Part shown: one piece after another, positions 20,800 through 35,200 of the stretch
How the letters are laid out: the number at the start of each line of letters is the position of its first letter
How positions within the stretch are numbered: position 1 is the first letter of the stretch
Source: Seriola aureovittata
Lineage: Eukaryota > Chordata > Actinopteri > Carangiformes > Carangidae
Assembly (NCBI RefSeq): GCF_021018895.1
Contig: NC_079387.1
Location: 7,055,583-7,119,582, forward strand
Length of the DNA: 64,000 bases
Direction of reading: 5' to 3'
Translations under genes and position numbers: made by a program
Notes under the pieces: model-generated
What the model saw: only the letters and a program-made list of their open reading frames with translations
Told to the model about the DNA's origin: nothing
Databases searched by the model: none

Positions 20800-23700
20800 A
20801 AAATGTGATCACACATGGCTTGTATATGTGTTTTTAGGCCTCAAGTAACTGTAGACAAGCTGCTTTATGGAGCCAGAGGATGCTTTATCGTCACTGGCTT
20901 ATATTCATTCCTGAGTGTAACTTCTGCAGCCCTGTGACTATGGGGCACTATCCAGCCAACCATGACATATACTGATCTGCCCTCAGAGGCGGAAACACAT
21001 AGGCGTGCTGTACACATGTTCACACACACATCAACACACAGCCCTTCTCAGCAGCTTACAATCATAGAAAGTAATGGTTCAATTCATTGACCGTGTGGCC
21101 CAGTTCTATAAGGGAACCCTGACAGATAAATTGCCACAGTCCGTTTGTTATTTCCATTCAAATGAATTGCTAACAGTGATGCTCCATTGTCTTCTGAGCA
21201 GGCAAGCTGTGGTCTCGCTTGTACAGAGAGTGATCGCATCAGAAAACGCTGCATGTGAATAGAACTGAGTGGATAAAACAAGTCGAAAACTGTTTCATAT
21301 GTTCCATGAGCAAAGAAGACTTAAGAACTGAAAAAGGTGACAAAGATGGGTCAGATAATTATTAGATTAAATCAAAAATAATTCTATCTAAAAACTCAGA
21401 TTACAGCCTGTGCACACTGCATTCTGTGTCAGACTGTACATTTCATGTTTCTTCAAAACCCTACATTCAAAGTTATTGTTTTAAAAGTCCTCTCTTCCTT
21501 CAGTATATGCTATCTGTATGTACAATGCAGTTAGGTTTTGTGCTTATGGCAAATCTAATATGATTTAAATCAGATTATGTAACTATATTGCCGAAATTAT
21601 CATCTGAAACTGTAGATACAGAATTTGCACTACCTCTATACAGCACATATGCAGGGACCACTTTAAGCCAGGACATCATACTGAAACTCTTCAGTCCTTG
21701 AAAACTGTAATTTCACTCCATATCCCGTAAATCTGCGTGCCTGGTGATTCATACTGTAGGTATGTGTGTGGGAGAGAGAAATGAGGGATCTTTGTTAGTC
21801 ATTCGTAAATTTACTTGAATAAATTATTGTAGCTGAATAAAACATTTGAATCATAAATTGCAGATGAAGAGTTCACTTTTGGGGCTGTTAAATTAGTCAG
21901 CTAAGTCAGCACACTTTACATGCGTAGTAGTGTAAATGAAAGGATCATCATCATTTATGAGGCTTAAATTTTTACTTTTAAAGGATTCCAGCTCCAGACA
22001 CTGTGTGCATGTTTTTAAGGAGGTGCATTTCTACAAACACCAGCTCAAAACGCCACCAAACACAATTTAAGGGTAAGCTCAGTCCCACAGCATACAGCAT
22101 TACAACATTATGCTGCTGTATGTTGATGTTAGCAAAACTGACTCTCCTCACAGTGATGCTATTTATAGTGTGACCAAATAGATGATAAGAGGTGTGTGCA
22201 TGTGATCACATCTTCTCCTACATTTCTTTTAGCCTCTTTTGGTCTGGTGCGAAAATGTTTCCTTGTCAGGCATCTCTTTTGCGTACACAATCTCCAAAAA
22301 GAACTTCAGAAAATCTTGTTGAACTAAACATCCAAGTGTTCTTTAAATGGATGAGTTTCTAAGTGCAGATTTGTGCAGCATCTTCCTCAGTGCTGTGGTG
22401 TGTGCAGAGCTGTGATAGTGAGAAGATCCTGTGTGTAGTCAGTGTCTGGCACATCATCATAGCTGACCATTTGGCTTCTATGCGATACCGCGGTCCAGAA
22501 AAAGCTCTGCTGAAGTCACTTCACCTCTCTTTCGTCGGCTGGCTTGTGAAGCTGGATACAGTGATACAGAGAGGCTGCAGAGACCAGTGCCATGTTGGTG
22601 GAGCTGTATCATGGTTTCCCTTTGATTCCTTGGGACTGGAGGAGTTTGTTCTCTCACGAATGGTACCTCTTCATAGCCCCAGGCAATATTCACCAGCCAT
22701 CAAGTTATATTTCTAGTGTTGCTCTAGATGTAATTAAATAAATACATTTATGAAATTATGTAATGTTATCTGCATGGTAATGTGTAGTAATCTCTGAGTA
22801 AGTTCTAATGTAACAAGAATGTGTTTGAATGTGTGTGAGCTAGACACAGCAGGCATAGCAGTGAAATGGTTCCTCCACCTTTCTTCCTTTCCTACTTTCT
22901 TGGACGGACAGATGGATGGATGGATGGATGGACGGACCTAATGACTTTTGCTAATTAGCATTCTTCTTGCATTGAGCATTGTTTTCTATTGAGGACAGCC
23001 TCAGTGCACTTGATACTAAAATGTCTAAAATGCCAACTTTCATATTCAGTGCATCTAGTTGTTCTGTCTCATTCATAACATTGTTAATTAACTTGACATA
23101 TTTAGGGTGCTATTTTAGAAAAAGGTGATCAGTGGAAAGATTTCAGCACTCACAAGGTGTGATGTGATCTTTGACTGAACCAAGTTTAGTGACTGGCGTG
23201 AGGGGTAAAATTAATCCTGACACATCTGTATATTTACAAAATCCTCTCTGTGTCTCCCTCTGTGCTCTTTAAAGTCACATTGAATGTTACGATTGACATC
23301 CACTTCCCTCATTCACTTATAGTCAATGTGCAATCAGATCCACATCTAATTCAGGGACTATTAAGTAGCCAGCTTCAGTAACGGTCTGGTGCAGAGATAA
23401 TACACTGATTGAGGCTGAGTGATCCTCATCTCCTCTGTTAGAAACCTTTGCACGCACACATCATTTAAAGTCTGTGTCTAATTACAAGTTATGAAAAGAC
23501 ATTAGGGGAAACCTACTAAAAGCCATGAAGCACTAAATGTCAAGTTCATTAAAACGCAGCCAATATTTGAGTCATTTTGTAATAACTGAGTAACGCTTAT
23601 TAGATACCCAAAGTTAGATTTGATGGTGATTGGAGTACTTCCAAACATAGATCTGTATCTACCACTGATATTAGATGGTTGATTTTTACACATTTCTGAC

Positions 23701-26700
23701 ACAATTAAATGCTTGTGATGCACCAGGGTTCATGAGGTGTTTGGTTTTTTCACCATCTGGAAATAAAATAACTCTACATTGTAAAAATTCCCAATAAATT
23801 TTTGTTTGCTTTCCTCATTGACATTCGGTCAAACTGAAGGGCTTCTGGCGTGGCCCAACGGTGAGATATAAATCAGCGATGCATTATTCAACGTGGTTAA
23901 CATTATTAGGGATGGTACGAAGTGACTCAAAATACCACAGAGAGTCAGGGATGGAGAGGCAGATTTGAAAGGTTTTCTTATCTGAAGTTTAGTTTGGGAA
24001 AGTTGAATCCCCTGTGTGTTCTGTGTCTGAGTCAGAGGAGTGAATGAGTGAGGGATGAATAATGCAGGTCAGGAGCCTATTGTTTGGTGAAGGCCCTCTG
24101 CAGCCCAGGGTGCAGCACAGGAGACTTTGTGAAATATTGATTCACCACTTAAAAGTTGTTGTGTGGATGCTGCCTGGCTCCGAGGATGTGAATGGAGATT
24201 TTCCCTGGTTTTCCCTTGGTTTCCTTGGTTTTACCGATGATCCACAAAAACATAAAAGATAGTCTTCAGGTTATTTGAGCAAGCTTCAGATCTGATTTCA
24301 GCCACGTGTTTCACCAAAGGTTTATCAAGACTTCAAAACAAAACATAATCCAAATGGACTGAGACATTGGAAACGTTAAATGTTACAGATGAAACGAAAC
24401 TGCTAGCTGACGTTCAGCCTCCCTCAGTCTGTCCTGAATTTAAACTTGGCCAGATTTTGTGGAAGTGTGTAATGGCACAAAAGCCTTAAAGTAATGGAAA
24501 TAGTTGAAAAAAATTCAGCTAACAACACCCAAATTGACAATTGGGAAAATTCTATCTGCTGATGAAGATAATGTAATATGATGGAAAGCTCAAGAACAGC
24601 TACTGAACAGATCTAATACCTTATCATTTTACAAAAAAGTGTTAAATATATTGAGTTTCTGCTAAACATTCTTTAAATACTTTCACACATATAAAGTGGA
24701 GGTACCCAGTGCTTCAGAATTGCTGGCAGTGGATTCATGACTTTATCCAAGTTTTATCAGTTTGTTTTCTGTCTCAAGTTGCACATACTTGAGGACTCTA
24801 AGGAGGCGGCCCAGACTGCTGCATTAGATTGGATATTATCATGGAGAAACAGCAGAGTCACAAGGGGGGTCTTTATTTCAAGAGTGGTTTCCAGAACTTG
24901 GCAGAATATTAGTAGGCACTGAATGAGGGGCAGGATACAAGAAAACTCTTCTGCAGCACATGGGGGAAATATTTGAGGTTAGTGGGAAATAGATGATTGT
25001 ACATAACATGTACTAATAAGTACATAATAAATGTATTTTTTGTTGACCTTTGAAACATCAGTTTTATTAAACTGCATTAGTTTTAGCTCAGTGTAACTAA
25101 TAAACTGGCAACAGAAAGTACACCAGTATATGTATATACAGTATGTGTGGGTATGTGACTACTTAGAAGAATTACTTGAGAATGCAAAGAACAGGTAAAA
25201 AAAGGTAAAAGGTTAAAAAGGTAAACATTTTGGTAAAAGTATATTACTTTTTTGGGATGCAGAGCGTATTTCATAGTATTTTTATTACACTGCAATATCT
25301 TTTTGTTTTTATTTAAATTGCCCTGACTATGCTGTTATAATAATGGTTGGTAACATATTTGTATTAAAATGACACACAGCACCTTTAAACTACAAAACTA
25401 AATGTCAAAGCAAGCCCTGAGTTACCCACCCTCTCATCCTGAATTTATTTCGATATTTGCCTTGCTAGAGCAGTTGTCTGTGACAAAACAACGGTCATCT
25501 TGCAGTCTGAAGACGGACTTGCCCTGCTGGGTGAGCTAACACGCGAGTCTTTCCCATGCGTGAGCACAAACGTCAAGTGGCCCAGATCTTTCCAGGAGGA
25601 GCATGGCAAGGCAAACGGAAGAGTGGTATGGAAATGACAGATGACATGGGCAAGAGAGGAGGGATGGGGGTAGAATACGTGTGAGGGGAGGGGGAGGAGG
25701 CGACTGCCAAGAGGAAGTGAGAGGTTGGGGGTTAAAATGGAGGAATGACAGGGCAGGAGGTGAAGAGCAGCAGTGATGGCAGAGCAGTAATTATAGGATT
25801 TGAGAACCTGGCTGTCTTTTCTGCTCCTCTTTCAGCATGGAGCTACTCTACTCTGCTACACCTCCTCACTCCTCCTCCACAGCTTGTTCTCCTCTTTTTG
25901 GATGATTTTAAATACCCTGGACTGGCTCTCTACAGCATCAAAAGACATTTGTTTTCTTAATTTGCAGTTTTTTCAGGAAAATGATGCCTATACTTCTCTT
26001 TCTTCTGTTTCTCTTCTCCTGCTCCTTCCCCTTAATTCTCTGAGTCTACAATGACCAAAACGTTAATATATTCTGCTGTTATCAGACCTTAAAATGTTCA
26101 GAAATAGTTTCTTTAATGCTGCTAACAAGCATAAAGAGCCACTGATATCAAAGCCAAGTTAGCTGTACCCATCAAATAATATGCCTTGTGCTTATCTTCG
26201 CTGTATGCCTTCTATTTCTGCTCAGTACCATCCTCCTCCATAGCATCCTCATCCACTTCTGCCAATTCCTCCCACTCTCTGTGCCCAGCATATCAGAAAA
26301 ATCAAGCGCCACAAAACATTTCACATTCCAGCAATGGCTGCTGAATTCACTGCTGGTTTCCAGGGGGGAAGTGTCTGCTTTTGCTTTTCTTTGGAGGGGA
26401 AACTTACTGACATTTTCATTGTCCCACAGCCAACCGGCCTTGTGTTTATGAAGCCTGAGGAAATCTTACAAAAATGTACATGCCTGCTATAAAACCTTGG
26501 GTTTTTTGTGAGAGTGTATTGAACTTATTCATACATACAGTGTAGTATAAGCATAGTTTCATTTTTTACAACAGGAAATGAGTCCGACAGAAAAGTGCAG
26601 AGATGTCTGTGCCATAAACAGCGGACATATCAATGTTTCAGTTCTAAGCTATGTGTCGCCTGTTCTCTACTTTTTCCATCTTCTTTTCTCCATCTTTTCC

Positions 26701-27004
26701 AACCTCACTTTTCCTTCTCCTTTTCCCTTTCTCTTTCTCTTTACTTTTTCACTGGAAAAAAGAAAAGGATCCCTCATGAATTAGTAAATGGAAGCCACAG
26801 AAGCTTGTATTCTACTGTAGAGCTTCTTGGTTATGGCAAGTCTAACTTTATATTGGGTTTCCTCCTCTGGGATGTGACTCCTTACATGATCCTTTGCTGT
26901 GTTATTTTTAGTCATGACAGTGGTGTGGCTATAGAGACAGCAAAGTCAGTCAGTCGGTCAGGCCAACCCTTTGGTCCACGCTGAAATTTAATATACTACA
27001 TATA
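20800..27004. other. gene-poor intergenic sequence
   Basis: No supported gene. It contains a (GGAT)n run at 22914-22931. An unsupported 117-codon frame at 22363-22716 lacks splice or similarity support. Confidence 0.55.
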
Positions 27005-27110
27005 ATGGATGCCGTGCCATGCAGTTTGCCACATTTTCCTCAGAGGATGAACCCTAAACACTTCGATGATCCGTTGACTTTGAAACTAGCGCCAACAACA
27101 GGTCACAATT
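27005..27110 (+). repeat. fragment of a dispersed fish repeat (copy A)
   Basis: It contains cagaggatgaaccctaa, cgatgatccgttgacttt and ctagcgccaacaacaggtca in that order. I recognise this succession of blocks from a dispersed repeat common in percomorph genomes (class uncertain, non-coding). Identification is from memory. Confidence 0.5.
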
Positions 27111-28944
27111 ATTAGGTCTAGTTTCCATCCAATGACAGCCTTTGGTGCCAATGCGGGAGGTGTGCCCAACATGTAGCAAAAGTGAAAGTTGTGCTTCTAT
27201 GCAGGTCAGGGTTCCTTAGTATCCTGTCACAATCTGACAATTAAAACTTTGACAAAGGTGAGTGAAGTCTGAGGTCTGAGAAGGCAGATTTGATCAGAGA
27301 TGTCCTAAATTGGCCACTGTACAGAGAATAAACCTATGGGATTTAGGGTAAAACATGCAGTTTTCTCTGGTGCCACCTTCTGGTCAAACTTTACTGCTTA
27401 CTGTTAGAGCAGTGCAACTGAAATCAAGTTGTCTTTCATCTCTGTTGTAAAATAACAATCTTCTTTTAGGCAATAATTGAACCCAGACAGTTTCAGCTAG
27501 AAGACTAATCACTGCTGATCTCCTAAACGAGGTTGTTATTTTTTACAGCAATTTTATAAATGTCTTAGAATTAATGTCTTGACATTAAAATGCTTTGCAG
27601 AGCCCCATTAAAATTACAATTTATGTGGACAGCTTTCTCTTAATCAAGACAAGACTGTAGTCGGAGTGAGCAGAGGGGCCAGAGGACTTGTGCATTTCAG
27701 CAGCACAGAGGCAGAATATACAGTATATCCTATAAATTCAGGTCAAAGGGCTTTAAAGTCATGATCCAATACAACATGTGGCTTGATCTAACCTTCATTT
27801 TCAAGAAAAACCTAATGTTACACCTCATTTTCTTTTTCACAGCTTAAAAGAAGAAAACTGTGTGGCTTATGATAGAAGATCTAAAAGGTTGTTGACTGTA
27901 ATTGTACCTGAATTAAGCAGCCAAAAAGGAGTTAAAAGGTGTGTTCAAGGCTGATGGAGAACGACGTGTTTATAGTCACACGGGAGTTTTAAACAGTTCT
28001 TTGCCATTCCCTAACACAACATTTCATCCTTGAATGGATGGCAGGAAAGCAGAGCTGATTGAAATATGTTGTCTTGCTCTAGCACAGACGTTTGCTACAG
28101 CAAGTTGCTTTCAGAAAAAGCCAGCTTGTAATACTTGAAGAGCAATACTCGAACACTGCTGCATTATTTATTCCCCATATACATCAAAGCAAAATTTGTA
28201 AGATCAATGTTAAATAAAAATCATACTCCCCTAGTTTCTCTATTTTGCCAGAAGTAGTCCAGTTAAAATTCTTCATGTCTGCAGTGAGTGGAAATATCCA
28301 GTGTGTGGTTTGAGCAGGGTGTGTCGGTCCACATCTGTGGTCTTTCACCAAGTCAGAAACGACTGCATCAGCATCCTGTCCTTTCCATATCCCTGACAGA
28401 GAGCAACCGTCTTATTGTTTTCACCGTGACCACGATGATATGATGCTGTAGCTTTGAATATGTCAAACATTCAGTTTGTCAATTGCTGATGGAAATCTGA
28501 AGTGATCATTATGGTTGGAGTCCTAGAGGGTAAACCCACCGAATTCAAATCACATCTGCCATCAATTTCAGTCCAATGTGCTTTTTTCCCAAGACCTCAG
28601 TTTGCTGTGTCATTCTGCATCACATTAAAGTAGTAACAAAAAATGAGAAACTGTATTTGTGGACTCCCACAGAGTCTACAATTTTGTGCACATTTCTGTG
28701 ATAGTTCAAGCTTTTACTTAACAAAATTATACATGCTGAAAAAAAACACCTCAGATAGAATTACAGTGAAAGTTTTCCTCTTTTCTAAATCATGCTTCAT
28801 GAAGCTGACTACACAACATATTTTGCTGCTTATGCTGAGCTCTGATACAACATATCAGAACACAGTTAAGTGACAGTACTGTATGCATGACAACAATTTT
28901 GCAGTATCAACATTTTGTCAGGCTTGAAGAAACAAGACAAAGCA

Positions 28945-29235
28945 TCTACAGCCATGCTAGCATGTTAGGGGGGCGCCCGTCCCTTTCTTCTTGTAATAGA
29001 AGGTGGCATATCTGCATGCCAACAGAGCAAACAAGTTAATGTGCTGATGTTAAACAGGAATTATGTTCACCTATTTAACCGTGTAGGTTTAGTGTGTTAG
29101 CATGCTAACACTTAGTAATTAACACTAAAGACAAAGTCCAAATGTCATTAGCTTTTTTTGATAGTTGGCCATAAAACAAAGCACTAGACAAATAACATTT
29201 CTGACCTGATGATGATGCTACATGGAAAGACCGTC
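28945..29235 (-). repeat. fragment of the same dispersed fish repeat (copy B)
   Basis: This is the reverse orientation of copy A's family. Landmarks on the + strand are tctacagccatgctagcatg, gtgctgatgttaaacagg, a perfect palindrome tgttagcatgctaaca (29096-29111) and gacctgatgatgatgctaca. It overlaps copy A only at the dctagcgcca/caggtca end, so the two cover different parts of one element. Confidence 0.55.
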
Positions 29236-32200
29236 ATGTCTTCAAATTTAAAGCCATTTCCTTCATACACTGGCCATGCCACAATGTCAATTTTCATGCC
29301 ACCTCTTCAAAATGTACCAGTCAATGTGTCCTCTGGATTCATGAGCTTTATGAGTAAGAGATACTGTAATAAAAGACATCTGATGTCAAAAACTGACATC
29401 TGAAGGTTTAAGACTCTCCATATGAAGAAGAAGAAGACGACTACTGGAAAGTTGGAGCACATGAAGATTTTTTGGCTTTCGACATTGCCTAAGATAGCCA
29501 CAGGCTCCTGGAAATACAGTGGAAAAAGTGACTAAAGGTGGTGTGTGTGTGTGTGTTCAGGTCTAGCCCAAAGAACCAAAAATCTCAATCCTATATTAGG
29601 ATCACTCCCAAAGAGAGGATTAAGACCTCACAAGGATAAAAATCTGATGTGAGAGAAGACTTCACTGAAAGATTTGACCTTTCAGTTGTTCAAATACTGG
29701 TTTCCAGTGTTTCAGAAAAAAAATTGCAAGACATTCTTTGTGCTGTGGGTCCACATGCTTCAGAGAAGCAGAGGCTCATGCTATTTTGCTGGTTAGTGTA
29801 GCAAACAGATGTTTTGCCTCTTTACAAACAGATCTCAACATCAAATCCACATTTACTTCAGTTGTGCATTTTACTTCAAACAGGCCACATCTGCCCGCCT
29901 CTGTCCTGTGGCATGTACACATCCAAACATGCCCTTGTATTTGTGTGGCAGACTATCGTACTACTGCACACACCTTTCATCCCTGGAGAAAATGTAACAT
30001 GTTCACGGTGCACAATCTGACAGGACTTTCCATATTGAGGGCAACGGTACAAGATATAAGCTCATTAAATCAACACTTGCAAAACAATTTTCAGAAAACT
30101 TTGCAGTGGAACTCATTTTAGGACAGGTTTGCATAAATTGCCCTTTGAACGACCTGTCGGTCGTATTTTAAAGATATTTTAGGTATTTCGAAGGATTTAG
30201 AATTCAGCTGTTTAAAGCTGATGTTGTAAATCCAGAGTTTAAGAAAAGCATGTTTGCAACAGTGTCACTGTGCAACTCTTAAGGTGTAAGTTTATTTTGC
30301 TGAGAACAAAGCAGGTGAAAGCAGTTAACCGTGTTGGAAAAGAAAACATCAAACTAGCTTTAAAAGGTGCACTAATCAGTATTCTTATATTAACGATGGA
30401 TCAGATGACTGTGTAATTTGAAAGGTGTCAACACCAAATTCTGCTTTTGCTAATCTTTTTTACAAAATCCACTTGGGGCAACTCTTTTCAGCAACATGTT
30501 CTTATGAACCAAATTGCAATGCACTAAGCTTAAACAATGAGGTCAGAATCAAAGAAAATTAACCATCTTGAAATAAAGTATGAAATAAAGACATTGACCA
30601 ACCCAACTTCATATTTTCAAGCACAGGAGTGAGGTTTGGCAGAAATTTGGGTTAGAGAATAGTATGACACTGAAATTAGATTTTTATCTCTGTAAGTGCA
30701 AGGTTTGCACATGAGTAGACTTATCCCTGAATCTACTTAAAGTACCTTTTAAAAGAAAAAAAAACTTCAAATTATATTTCTTTAAGGAATCAATGTGACT
30801 GAATGTGCTTTGATATCTGTTTTATTCATGAAACCAAGGACTTACTGGGTTCACACTTTCTCAGTGATAAAAGCAAGACCAAACCCCTTTCAAGCTCAAC
30901 AAAAAGAAGACAAACCCTCACTTTATAAATTCTGTTCACACATCTGGGTTACTCCTTGTTGACAGTCAACACTTCTTGCCTGATCAGAAAACAAGTCAAG
31001 CACCCACTGAGAGAAACCTTTAAGTTTGTACAGTGCTAGCACCGCTCGCCAAATAAAAAGAGAGAGAGAAAAAAAGTGCTGAAGTGTTTAAGATTTCATG
31101 TGGCTTTTGAGAGCCTTTCATTCCCTCTCGAAGCGTGATTTTTCCGATTCATCTGACAGACCTTAATGCTTCCTAAGAGCCAAAGGCTGCATTGTTCTGA
31201 GGACCTGCTTGGTAAAAGTAAAAATATAGACTTATACAGATGTAGAAATACAGTACAAGAATCAGAGAGCATGAAATATACATGTAGGGAAGTGGATGCT
31301 GTGGTTTCCTTTTTATTTGAAAAGCTCTCAACATGATCTCAATTGGGAATTTAGAGGAGAGTGATAAAACAAATATAGAAATGCTATTTTATGCCATGGT
31401 ATAACAGAGCACCTTGGGTTCTTTGACTTACTACAGAAACAAATGGTCGACTGCTCAGTGCATTTGAAAATGAAGAAGGGCTGTTGTACAATAAATCACA
31501 ATTACATAATTATAAAAATAATCATTAGGTTGAATATTCTCATTTATTAACAGGAATTTTTTCAACTAACCCTGTAGATTTAAAATTAACCTCATACAAG
31601 CCGGCTGATGACTGCTGTAATTTTAAATAATGAATTGAAATTCAAAATTCAAGTGACCTCCCCATGCACTACGACATTAAAAAAACAATGATGTACAGAA
31701 ATACATGAAAGCACCATATGTACTGTAAGTCTGTGAGGCGGGGCATTTGACTGTATGCTAAAAGCAGGTAAGGAGATACATAATTCAAGACATGCAATGG
31801 AAAACAGATGTTGGTATACTGTGAGGCTGAGAGACCAATAATCCTCTCAACATGTCTCGCATGTGTCAACAGTGCCACACATGTGCAGTGCATAAACTCA
31901 GGCAGGCAGAAAAAGTAGGGGGATAAGTATGCTGACAAAGCCACAAGACCACAGATGAAATCATTTGAATTTGTGTTAATAACTGATCACAAGCATCCAG
32001 CCACCCACACACACACCAATTATTTTCTTTCTCTCTCTCTGTGTGGGAGCTTGTTTCTGTGTTTGACCTTTAAACCTTTCTCTTTACCGCCGTGGGGAAC
32101 TGTCCTCTACACGCTGACCTTCTGCTTGTGGCCGCATGACCAATGTATCCTCAAACCACCCTTATGGACTCAACCAAATGTGTGTTTGTGCATGTGTGTG

Positions 32201-35200
32201 TGGCATGTGGGCAGGGATTTCTGGCTGGATTATGCTGAATAAATGAGCAGGCCAGATTTTTTGCGGTTGTTGATTTATCTGTCTGACTGTCTGCAGGACT
32301 TATTTAAATCTTTTTTCGTTATTACCACAGATTCACATACACATTGGCGTTCAGAATGATCTTGGGCCAAAAACTGAATCCATTTTCATGGAATTTCCAT
32401 GATTTTCATCTTTTTTTTTCCCTTTGCAGGTCGTGCTCTCAATTTAACTTTACACGGTATTAATGATGTCTTTTGGTATAACAGGCAAGTTGGACCCCTG
32501 TTCAGTGTTGGCAGAGAGTCATATAAGAGCTATACCATGCCTTTAGTGTCATACATGTGTCCAGTTTGAAGTGTGGCCTCGTACATCACAGTTTGAGTTT
32601 CTCCTTGTGTGCCATGGGTTGATCCCAAATGTGCCTTCACATATTGTTCCAGTTTAAAGAAAATGCCTGCAATAACTGATGTTGGATATGATGGATATCA
32701 TACAGATGAATTGCATATTCATTGTATAAATGATGAATGCAAATACACATTTGTCAGTAAGAATGGCTTGTAATTTGGTTCAGATCTGGGCTTGATTGGA
32801 AAATTTCACATGGTAAAATTGGAAGATACAGCAACACTGGCTTTGAAAAACCAATTTCAGTCAACCCCACTTTAGACTGGTAAAAGTATATTGCTTGACT
32901 TATATAGTTCTTTGTCTAAAGTCTTCAATTAACAAGTTATAAATTACCCACAACTGCTCATGATATAAAGTATAAATTTTTTCTTTAGTCTAGGTCGTGA
33001 TTCTTGCTAATTAACCTCGTTACACTTTGAACTGTCCTATGGGACCCCTGAGCCATCTATGAGCCACAGCCAGTCTGCTAATAACACTCTGGTTCAGAGA
33101 GAAATCCCAAAGAGAAGCAACCATTTTGGAAGCAACATCATCAGTTGAACACTGACATTTGAGAAGGATACGTAGACTCCCTGAGGACTGCGGATGTGCT
33201 GAAGCCACAATCTGACACACTATCATTTACACCATCACTTGTGATTGAGCCAAAAAATGTAGGTTGTGCTGTAGAGCTGAGCAATCACAGGAAATAGCAC
33301 ATAAAACTGATTTTTATTGCATATATTGTCAAAAATATAACAACTATGAAGCGTAAATTGTGTATCTTCCATGTTCTGCCTCGTGAATGGAAATTAGACT
33401 TGCACATGTATAAATTCCTAAAAAAGATTTTTTGTCAAAACCCCATTTGCTGAATTCTTCATGTGCTATTTACTTTGTATTAAATGTTTATGAATAATTA
33501 CAAGAGAGGCCAGATTTGACTTTTCTAAATGCAAATCAAGTCAGGGACTGTGAGGGGATTGTGCTGAGCCACTCAAATGAGGAAAGGGGAACAAAGAGCA
33601 ACAAAGAGCAGAGGAGTCACCCATTTTATTAATTGTGTTGGTTCTAGCAGTTGCCCTTTAGAAAAGTCAGTGGACTTAATTAAATTACCATGCACGCTCG
33701 GAGGAGGAAGCAGTAGGAAATAACCCTGTAAAGCAGAGCCTTGCGAATGTTCAATCCCTTCTCTAATGAGAATGAGAACCATGGGGATGCTCAAAGGTCT
33801 TTAAGCGTCCTCTGAGTCCTTCACTTAGTACTGTAATATCTGGATTTAGTAAAAAGAAAAGCAAAGTCTTTGGCAAACAGCAAAACTACAGCACAGCTAC
33901 TGTCTCATATGTGAATGCTAGCATCCCATTTTCTGCACACAGTTTCAAAACAGCAGTTCATGGTGAACAACACATCTGGGGCTGATGGGTGCGATATTGC
34001 CAATGCTTTCAGCCCTGCCAGCCACTCTCCTATATAGTGCCCATAAAACCCTCCAGGCCCCTTGGAGTAAAGGCATTCTTTTTCCAGGTCAGCTCATGTG
34101 TTTACTTCTCACAGCTGAGTCTCACTGCCTACTGTTACCACAGAACATATAGGATAATTAAAGGCGGACCAACGGTTGAGGGAGTTGAGCAGGAGAAGTT
34201 GGCATGAAGAGTAAGCGGTCATGACATGCTTGCCCTTCCCCCTACACATGTTCCAAAGCCCAGAGGCATTGCCTGAGGTTATGAAGGCTTAGTGAAGGGG
34301 CAGATGCATACTGACTAATATGGCAAGTAGAAAAGCCAAGACGACTGGGCACGAACAGTCAAAGTGTAAATGCCAGTTCCTGTTGTGGTGTTGCAATGCA
34401 GTGGAAGGGAAGAAAAATAAAACAGGAAAAACAGGAATATGAGAAGAAAGCAACACTGCCAATACATCTAGGACTTGGAGAGGTCAGCACACAACACAGC
34501 ACAACCTCTGTTTGAATAAGCAGTGCACACAACGTGCTCTATGACGGCATTTATGAAGCCTGAAATCCTGAAACTCTGTATTAACTTAAATCTCACTGAT
34601 CTGCCAGAGGGCCAGCCATTATAATCTCATTCTGTGCAGCCAACATTGTTAAAACCAACAGATCTTAAATTGATGAGATTTCCAAATACACCAAATATAT
34701 CAAGCTGGATTTCAATGTTCGATTTAATCATCCATGAACAACAACTGCAAAAAGATGAAAAAATAAAGAAAAGACCTCAATCACCCAGTGCTGATGAGAA
34801 ACATAGATCAAGTGTGGTCTACTACAAGAGTAGTGTGAATTTTTGGGACATCAGTATATAATGATGCAATCATGTCTAGGATATTTACATTTGGTGAAAT
34901 GGGAAATGTTCAGTCATGTTCAAAAATGGAGCCAAAACTGTGTGTTACCAGGGTAAGGGATAGCTTTGGTTCATGACAACTTGGTTCACCTTTTGTAGTT
35001 TTGGCCGTCATATCAATGTAACTTTTACCCATTCACACAGACATGCTGCAAGTGGCTGTTGCCCGCTGCAGCCCTGTGCTAGACAAGTCAAACTGAAAAG
35101 TTTCCCAACAGTGCGACCTGGAGAAGATGACAAGGTTCAACTTAGTGCAAATTTTGTCAAATTTGTTTAAAACCTTTTTGACCTTCTGACTGGCTCATTC

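Noticed and set aside
22363..22716. 117-codon + frame with exon-like base composition
   Set aside because: No recognised similarity, no clear splice context, and the minus strand is equally open.
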